Shown in pieces: positions 59,984-64,000 of a DNA stretch of 64,000 bases (positions within the stretch are counted from its first letter, which is position 1; every line of letters starts with the position of its first letter). The DNA comes from Porphyrobacter sp. ULC335. Lineage in GTDB: Bacteria > Pseudomonadota > Alphaproteobacteria > Sphingomonadales > Sphingomonadaceae. The DNA is taken from contig NZ_CP078091.1 in NCBI RefSeq assembly GCF_025917005.1, forward strand, positions 992,001-1,056,000. Reading direction: 5' to 3'. The notes under the pieces were generated by a model. That model was given only the letters and a program-made list of their open reading frames with translations. It was not told the origin of the DNA and did no database searches. Made by a program: the position numbers and the translations under genes.

Positions 59984-60871
59984 TCAACCAAGATGGGCTG
60001 CCAGCCGGTCGGCCACATGGCGCAGCGCAGAATCGTTCTCGCGCCGGCGATGCCACCCCAGTGACAGGCTGATGTTCGGCACAGCCACAGGCGGCTGGAA
60101 AAGGGCGAGGCCGGATGTCCGCCTCACCAGTTTTTCCGGCACCATGCCAATCATCGAAGTGCAGCGCAGGAGCGGGACAACCATGCCGAAGGTCGGAACC
60201 ACCACGCCGATCCGGCGCCTGAGCCCGCGCGCCGCAAGTTCGCTGTCCAGTGCCGTACGCGCCTCGCCCCGCCCTGAAACAACGATGTGGGGAAACGACA
60301 ACCACGTCTCCAGCGTGAAGCCCTGCGCCGCAGCATGATCCTCGCGCATGGCCACCACATAGGCCTCCTTGCTCGCAGGCTGGCAGCACAGATCGTCATC
60401 GTCTGTCTCGAACACCGAGACGGCAATGTCCGTCGATCCGTCCTTCAGCGCGCGCCGGGCATCCGCAGCACCGGCCCACGGCTGGAGGACGATGTCGATC
60501 CCCGGGGCCGACCCAGCAAGATCGGCAAGCAGTGGCTCGAGGACGAGCAACGCAGAAAGGTCGGCCATCGTGAGTCTCAGCGTTGCCTTGAGCTCTTGAA
60601 TGGGCACCACCGGAGGCGCGATGATCTTCGTGGTTGCGGCGAGAAGTTCCTTGAGCGGCTGCCTCAGGCTCTCGGCTTTGGGTGTGGGGCGCATCGTTCC
60701 CCGGCTCCGCTCGAACAGCGCGTCGCGGAAAAGGTGACGGCACCGCTGGAGCGCAGCGGACATCGCCGGCTGCGAGAGCCCCACGCGCTCGGCCGCGCGC
60801 CCGACGTGCTGTTCGTCAAGAAGGACGTCGAGGATGACGAGCAGGTTCATGTCGATTGAACGTAAATTCAT
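59984..60871 (-). CDS. LysR-family regulator
   Basis: 295 aa. Winged helix MNLLVILDVLLDEQHVGRAAERVGLSQPAMSAALQRCRHLFRDALFERSRGTMRPTPKAESL (NodD/SyrM-like opening). The effector domain is complete. ATG 60871 is used over an upstream frame that overlaps the divergent promoter. It is divergent from the quinone reductase at 60970. Confidence 0.92.
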   Translation of the reverse strand: MNLRSIDMNLLVILDVLLDEQHVGRAAERVGLSQPAMSAALQRCRHLFRDALFERSRGTMRPTPKAESLRQPLKELLAATTKIIAPPVVPIQELKATLRLTMADLSALLVLEPLLADLAGSAPGIDIVLQPWAGAADARRALKDGSTDIAVSVFETDDDDLCCQPASKEAYVVAMREDHAAAQGFTLETWLSFPHIVVSGRGEARTALDSELAARGLRRRIGVVVPTFGMVVPLLRCTSMIGMVPEKLVRRTSGLALFQPPVAVPNISLSLGWHRRRENDSALRHVADRLAAHLG

Positions 60872-60874
60872 ATG

Positions 60875-60916
60875 ATCGATAATAAGACAGAACCAATATC
60901 GATTGGAAGGATCGAT
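60875..60916. promoter_or_regulatory. Three ATCGAT motifs in the LysR divergent region
   Basis: ATCGAT at 60875-60880, 60898-60903 and 60911-60916. The motif is itself palindromic; the spacings are 23 and 13 bp. The last two form ATCGATTGGAAGGATCGAT, a plausible LysR site. Confidence 0.45.
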
Positions 60917-60969
60917 TGCGGCCGGCCATATGCGACCCGTCATTAGCGGACACGAGGCGAGCTGAACCA

Positions 60970-61596
60970 ATGCACGACGAACTCAGGCCAACCGTTACGC
61001 AGATCCTGCTCTTCCATCCGGATTCCGAGCGATCGAAGGTCAATGCAGCCCTGGCGCGGGCGGCGGTGGGACTGCATCATGTCGCGATTGCCGACATGGC
61101 CGCCCTTTACCCGGCAGGGCTCGCAATGGAGCGCGACAGTGCACGAGAGGCATCGCGGCTTCTCGGCGCAGACCGCATCGTGCTCCAGTTTCCGATGCAA
61201 TGGTATTCGACGCCTGCATTGCTGAAGCAGTGGCAGGACATCGTCCTGACCCGGATGGCCTATATGAACTGGGACACTGAAGGCGCAAGGCTCGCCGGCA
61301 AGCCTCTGATGGTCGCTGCGACCATGGGTGCCGGGGAGGTCACATACCGGCCAGACGGACGCAACCGTTTCACCGTCGCCGAGCTTCTGGCTCCTCTGGA
61401 AGCCTCTGCGAATCGCTTCGCAATGGACTGGCAAGATCCCTTTCTCGTGTTTGGCGCAGACGCCGTGCGCGGGGATGATCTTGCCGAAGCCGGTCACACC
61501 TACACTCGCGCACTGTCACGCCTGGCATCACTGCCACTCGCTATCCGGCCAAACGGATCCGGCTCTGGCGGTAGTGAGGACAGCCGCGCGGCCTGA
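60970..61596 (+). CDS. Flavodoxin-fold NAD(P)H oxidoreductase
   Basis: 208 aa. Family features: ILLFHPDSERSKVNAALARAA (FMN loop), IVLQFPMQWYSTPALLKQWQDIVL (quinone-reductase hallmark), then the MVAATMGAGEVTYRPDG segment. It reduces quinones or nitro compounds with two electrons. It is divergent from the LysR gene, which likely activates it. A hydrolase gene follows on the same strand 59 bp away. Confidence 0.9.
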   Translation: MHDELRPTVTQILLFHPDSERSKVNAALARAAVGLHHVAIADMAALYPAGLAMERDSAREASRLLGADRIVLQFPMQWYSTPALLKQWQDIVLTRMAYMNWDTEGARLAGKPLMVAATMGAGEVTYRPDGRNRFTVAELLAPLEASANRFAMDWQDPFLVFGADAVRGDDLAEAGHTYTRALSRLASLPLAIRPNGSGSGGSEDSRAA

Positions 61597-61655
61597 ACGA
61601 GCCGGACCAGTCAGGCGACGACCCGGAGCACGCTCCGCCAAAAGGAAAAAATGCA

Positions 61656-62627
61656 ATGAACAATCTGATCGACCTCGCGCGGCTCATTCCGACGCCGGAG
61701 CCGGTCCTCACTGCGTCCTTCAGCCCGGTGTCCTTACCGATGCCCGGGCGCCCGCAACCGTTGCAGCTGCGCGTCACCGCGCCCGTTCATGGCGATGCCC
61801 TGCCAATCGTTCTGCTGTCACATGGCCACGGACCTTCGCTCTATCTTCCCTCGAAGGATGGCTATGGTCCGATTACCAACTTTCTGGCCGAGCGCGGCTT
61901 CGTCGTCATCCAGCCCACGCAGGCCAACAGCAAGGTGGGCGGATTGCCCCGCGATCTGCCCGGCGCTCCTCTGTTCTGGCGCGAGCGAGCAGAGGAACTG
62001 ACCGCTATTCTGGATGGGCTGAGCGCCATTGAAACGGCGCTGCCCCTTCTGAGGGGCCGCCTGGATTACGAGAAAATCGGTGCCGTGGGCCATTCGCTCG
62101 GCGGCCACACGGTTGCCTTGCTGCTTGGCATGCGGGTCACGATCAACGGAGCCGAGGTCGACTTGCGCGATCCCCGGATCAAGGCTGGCGTGCTGCTGGC
62201 AGCGCCCGGTGCAGGCGGCGACAATCTCAGCGAGAACGGCAAGACCTATGGCCCGGCATTCTCTCCCGACTTTGCCAATCTGGCCACTCGCACCCTCGTC
62301 GTCTTCGGCGACAGGGACGTGAGCCCTCATCTGACCGTCCGCGGTGCCGACTGGCACGCTGACCCTTACCATCTCAGCCCGGGTGCCGAGGCGCTGCTGA
62401 CGGTCGCCGGCGGCAGGCATGGCCTCGGCGGTATCGCCGGATATGATGCGAAGGAGACCGATGATGAGGGCCCGGACCGGCTCGAGCTGACCCGGCGCAT
62501 GGTCTGGTCCTATCTGCGCTCCGCGCTGATTGAAGATGACCATGCCTGGGAAGACGCCTGTGCCGCCCTTGATGGTCCGGCTGGCGCACTGGGCCGTATC
62601 GACCGCAAGGACCGGAAAGCAGCCTGA
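61656..62627 (+). CDS. Alpha/beta hydrolase (chlorophyllase/dienelactone-like)
   Basis: 323 aa. Oxyanion part IVLLSHGHGPSLYLPSK, nucleophile elbow AVGHSLGGHTVALLLG, and acid-base part LVVFGDRDVSPHLTV / TVAGGRHGLGGIAG. No signal peptide is seen. It resembles predicted dienelactone hydrolases or chlorophyllase-like proteins. It could work with the upstream reductase in aromatic or quinone detoxification. Confidence 0.88.
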   Translation: MNNLIDLARLIPTPEPVLTASFSPVSLPMPGRPQPLQLRVTAPVHGDALPIVLLSHGHGPSLYLPSKDGYGPITNFLAERGFVVIQPTQANSKVGGLPRDLPGAPLFWRERAEELTAILDGLSAIETALPLLRGRLDYEKIGAVGHSLGGHTVALLLGMRVTINGAEVDLRDPRIKAGVLLAAPGAGGDNLSENGKTYGPAFSPDFANLATRTLVVFGDRDVSPHLTVRGADWHADPYHLSPGAEALLTVAGGRHGLGGIAGYDAKETDDEGPDRLELTRRMVWSYLRSALIEDDHAWEDACAALDGPAGALGRIDRKDRKAA

Positions 62628-62640
62628 GGGCGAAGCTTGC

Positions 62641-63510
62641 TCAACTGATCCCGCTGACATCCGCACGCGGCGGCGCGCCGAACAAGCGGCGATACTCGCG
62701 GCTGAACTGCGAAGGGCTGTCATAGCCCACGGCAAATCCGGCAGAGCCGGCGCCCACCCCCTCGGCAATCATCAACTGGCGCGCTTCCTGAAGGCGCAAC
62801 TGCTTCTGAAACTGCAAAGGCGTCAGCCCGGTGATCCGCTTGAAGTGATGGTGCAGCGAGGAAACGCTCATCCGCGCCGCACCGGCAATGTCGCAAATAC
62901 GAAGCTGTTCACGCGAGTGGCGGCGGATCCAGCCGATGGCGCGGCTCACTTGGCCCAGATGGCTGTCACCCGAGGCTGCGTGGCGAAGCATCTCACCCTG
63001 AGGTCCAGTGATGAGATGGTAGAGGATTTCGCGCTGCACCAGCGGAGCGAGCACAGGGATCGAATGAGGCCGGTCAATCAGACGCAGCAGGCGGGATGCG
63101 GCATCCAGCAGATCAGGGCCGGTGGGGTGCACTGCAAGCGGAGGGGGATCGCCCGGCAGCAAGGCGGTGCCATCGGCCGTGATCAGATCGGCAAGAACGG
63201 ACTGATCGAGGTCGATCTTGCAACACAGGTAAGGATCATCGGGGGCAGCGGACATGACCTGACCGATCAGCGCAAGGTCCACCGAGGCGACGAGACAGTG
63301 TGAAGGATCGTAATGCAGCATCCGCGCGCCAAGGGACACGGTCTTCGCACCCCGAGCGATAATGCAAAGCGACGGCTCGTAGACCGTTGGCATGGGCATG
63401 CCCGGAGCATCGGCACGGATCAGCGATAATCCCGGCACAGGTGTTTCGAACACCCCGGGCTGCGGCGTGTGCCGGGCAATGATTTGCGCGAGTTCCGGAG
63501 TATCGGACAT
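62641..63510 (-). CDS. AraC-family regulator
   Basis: 289 aa. The N-terminal half is the AraC_N type with VYEPSLCIIARGAKTVSLGARMLHYDPSHCLVASVDLALIGQV. The C-terminal double HTH has IGWIRRHSREQLRICDIAGAARMSVSSLHHHFKRITGLTPLQFQKQLRLQEARQLM and VGYDSPSQFSREYRRLFG. ATG 63510 is preferred. It is divergent from the SDR at the right edge. Confidence 0.9.
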   Translation of the reverse strand: MSDTPELAQIIARHTPQPGVFETPVPGLSLIRADAPGMPMPTVYEPSLCIIARGAKTVSLGARMLHYDPSHCLVASVDLALIGQVMSAAPDDPYLCCKIDLDQSVLADLITADGTALLPGDPPPLAVHPTGPDLLDAASRLLRLIDRPHSIPVLAPLVQREILYHLITGPQGEMLRHAASGDSHLGQVSRAIGWIRRHSREQLRICDIAGAARMSVSSLHHHFKRITGLTPLQFQKQLRLQEARQLMIAEGVGAGSAGFAVGYDSPSQFSREYRRLFGAPPRADVSGIS

Positions 63511-63650
63511 GGGGATCTCGTCGCCGATCGCGGGATCGCACGCAAGCAAAAGCACGGAAGATTTGGAGGATCGTGCAAGCATTGCGGACGATCGGGCTAA
63601 CGCTGTGAGAGCGGTTCGGGCAGCTTGAACGCAACGGAAAGAAGGAACGA

Positions 63651-64000
63651 ATGATGGCTCAAATACGCAACAGGACGATCCTCATCACCGGTGCATCGAG
63701 CGGAATTGGCGAAGCCACTGCGCGCGAACTCGCACCTGGCGGCGCCAATCTGTTTCTGGGCGCGCGGCGAACCGACCGACTTTCTGCGTTGGCGGAGGAG
63801 CTTGGCGAGCGGGCCGGGTGGTGCGCTCTCGACGTCACCGATGCGGCCAGCTTTGACGCCTTCGTCGATGCAGCCGAGGAACGCTTCGGTCGGATCGATG
63901 CGCTAGTGAACAACGCCGGCGTCATGCCGCTGTCGCCTCTGGTATCGATCAAGCGTGACGAATGGAAGCGCATGATCGACGTCAACATTCACGGCGTGCT
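63651..64000 (+). CDS. Short-chain dehydrogenase/reductase (3'-truncated)
   Basis: The first ~116 residues are in view. TILITGASSGIGEATARELA is the NAD(P) loop (TGxxxGIG), LDVTDAASFDAFVDAAEERFG and DALVNNAGVMPLSPLVS carry NNAG, and MIDVNIHGV closes the frame at the window edge. The catalytic YxxxK lies beyond it. Both ATG 63651 and 63654 follow AGAAGGA. It is divergent from an AraC gene, the usual arrangement for this SDR group. Confidence 0.93.
   Translation, partial: MMAQIRNRTILITGASSGIGEATARELAPGGANLFLGARRTDRLSALAEELGERAGWCALDVTDAASFDAFVDAAEERFGRIDALVNNAGVMPLSPLVSIKRDEWKRMIDVNIHGV

Noticed and set aside
1..64000. CRISPR array, IS element, tRNA or rRNA
   Set aside because: No regular spacer-repeat array, transposase motif, tRNA-like cloverleaf or rRNA-like stretch was noticed while reading; a dedicated scan would be decisive.

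Overview
The window looks like GC-rich (by eye about 60-67%) alphaproteobacterial DNA, most likely from a sphingomonad or erythrobacter relative. Four features suggest this: a transfer and replication backbone of the TraG / DUF3363 relaxase / DUF2840 / DUF736 / RepA / ArdC type that is common in sphingomonads, a dispersed intergenic repeat family, an ECF sigma/RskA-type pair beside a beta-barrel protein, and many stand-alone regulator-enzyme pairs. No rRNA, tRNA, CRISPR array, insertion sequence or integrase was recognised. Functions are read from motifs and gene order; no database search was possible.

Positions 1-18,240 look like host chromosome. They hold the tail of an unknown gene, a two-headed trimeric autotransporter adhesin, a 1,022-residue fatty-acyl-AMP ligase/carrier/thioester-reductase fusion, a tight three-gene operon of largely unknown function (651, 521 and 320 aa, the last with a CFI-box motif behind a glycine-serine linker), a diacylglycerol-kinase-family lipid kinase, an ArsR regulator divergent from a NIPSNAP / ABM monooxygenase / LysE exporter operon, a secreted TIKI/ChaN/EreA-like protein, and an ECF sigma factor, anti-sigma factor and outer-membrane barrel. 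At least four diverged copies of one roughly 90-140 bp intergenic repeat lie in this part.

Positions 18,244-32,069 form a plasmid- or ICE-like mobile backbone, all on the minus strand: ArdC, a small protein, DUF2958, a ParB-like protein, DUF736, an excisionase-type HTH, RepA, DUF2840, the TraF peptidase, a second DUF736, a lytic transglycosylase, a DUF3363 relaxase, an Xre/RES toxin-antitoxin pair with its own promoter, the TraG/VirD4 coupling protein and a CopG-type protein. It carries a candidate iteron array beside repA and a candidate oriT (nested hairpin plus a nic-like site) upstream of the relaxase. It has no trb/virB mating-pair genes, no parA and no integrase in view. It may be a mobilizable or decayed element.

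Positions 32,623-64,000 are a dense accessory region of stress and detoxification modules. Each is a regulator next to redox or hydrolase genes: HxlR with glyoxalase/DUF1428/DHFR-like genes; MmyB-type HTH with SDR; LysR with aldo-keto reductase; OhrR with esterase and Ohr; TetR with NTF2-like and NmrA-like genes; a second TetR with glyoxalase; LysR with RidA; Rrf2 with a flavoprotein and GST; a ParD-like protein with methionine aminopeptidase; an OmpR-type two-component system; LysR with a flavodoxin-fold quinone reductase; AraC with SDR. Many of the divergent promoters contain a clear palindrome or direct repeat, so several regulons can be proposed directly from the DNA.
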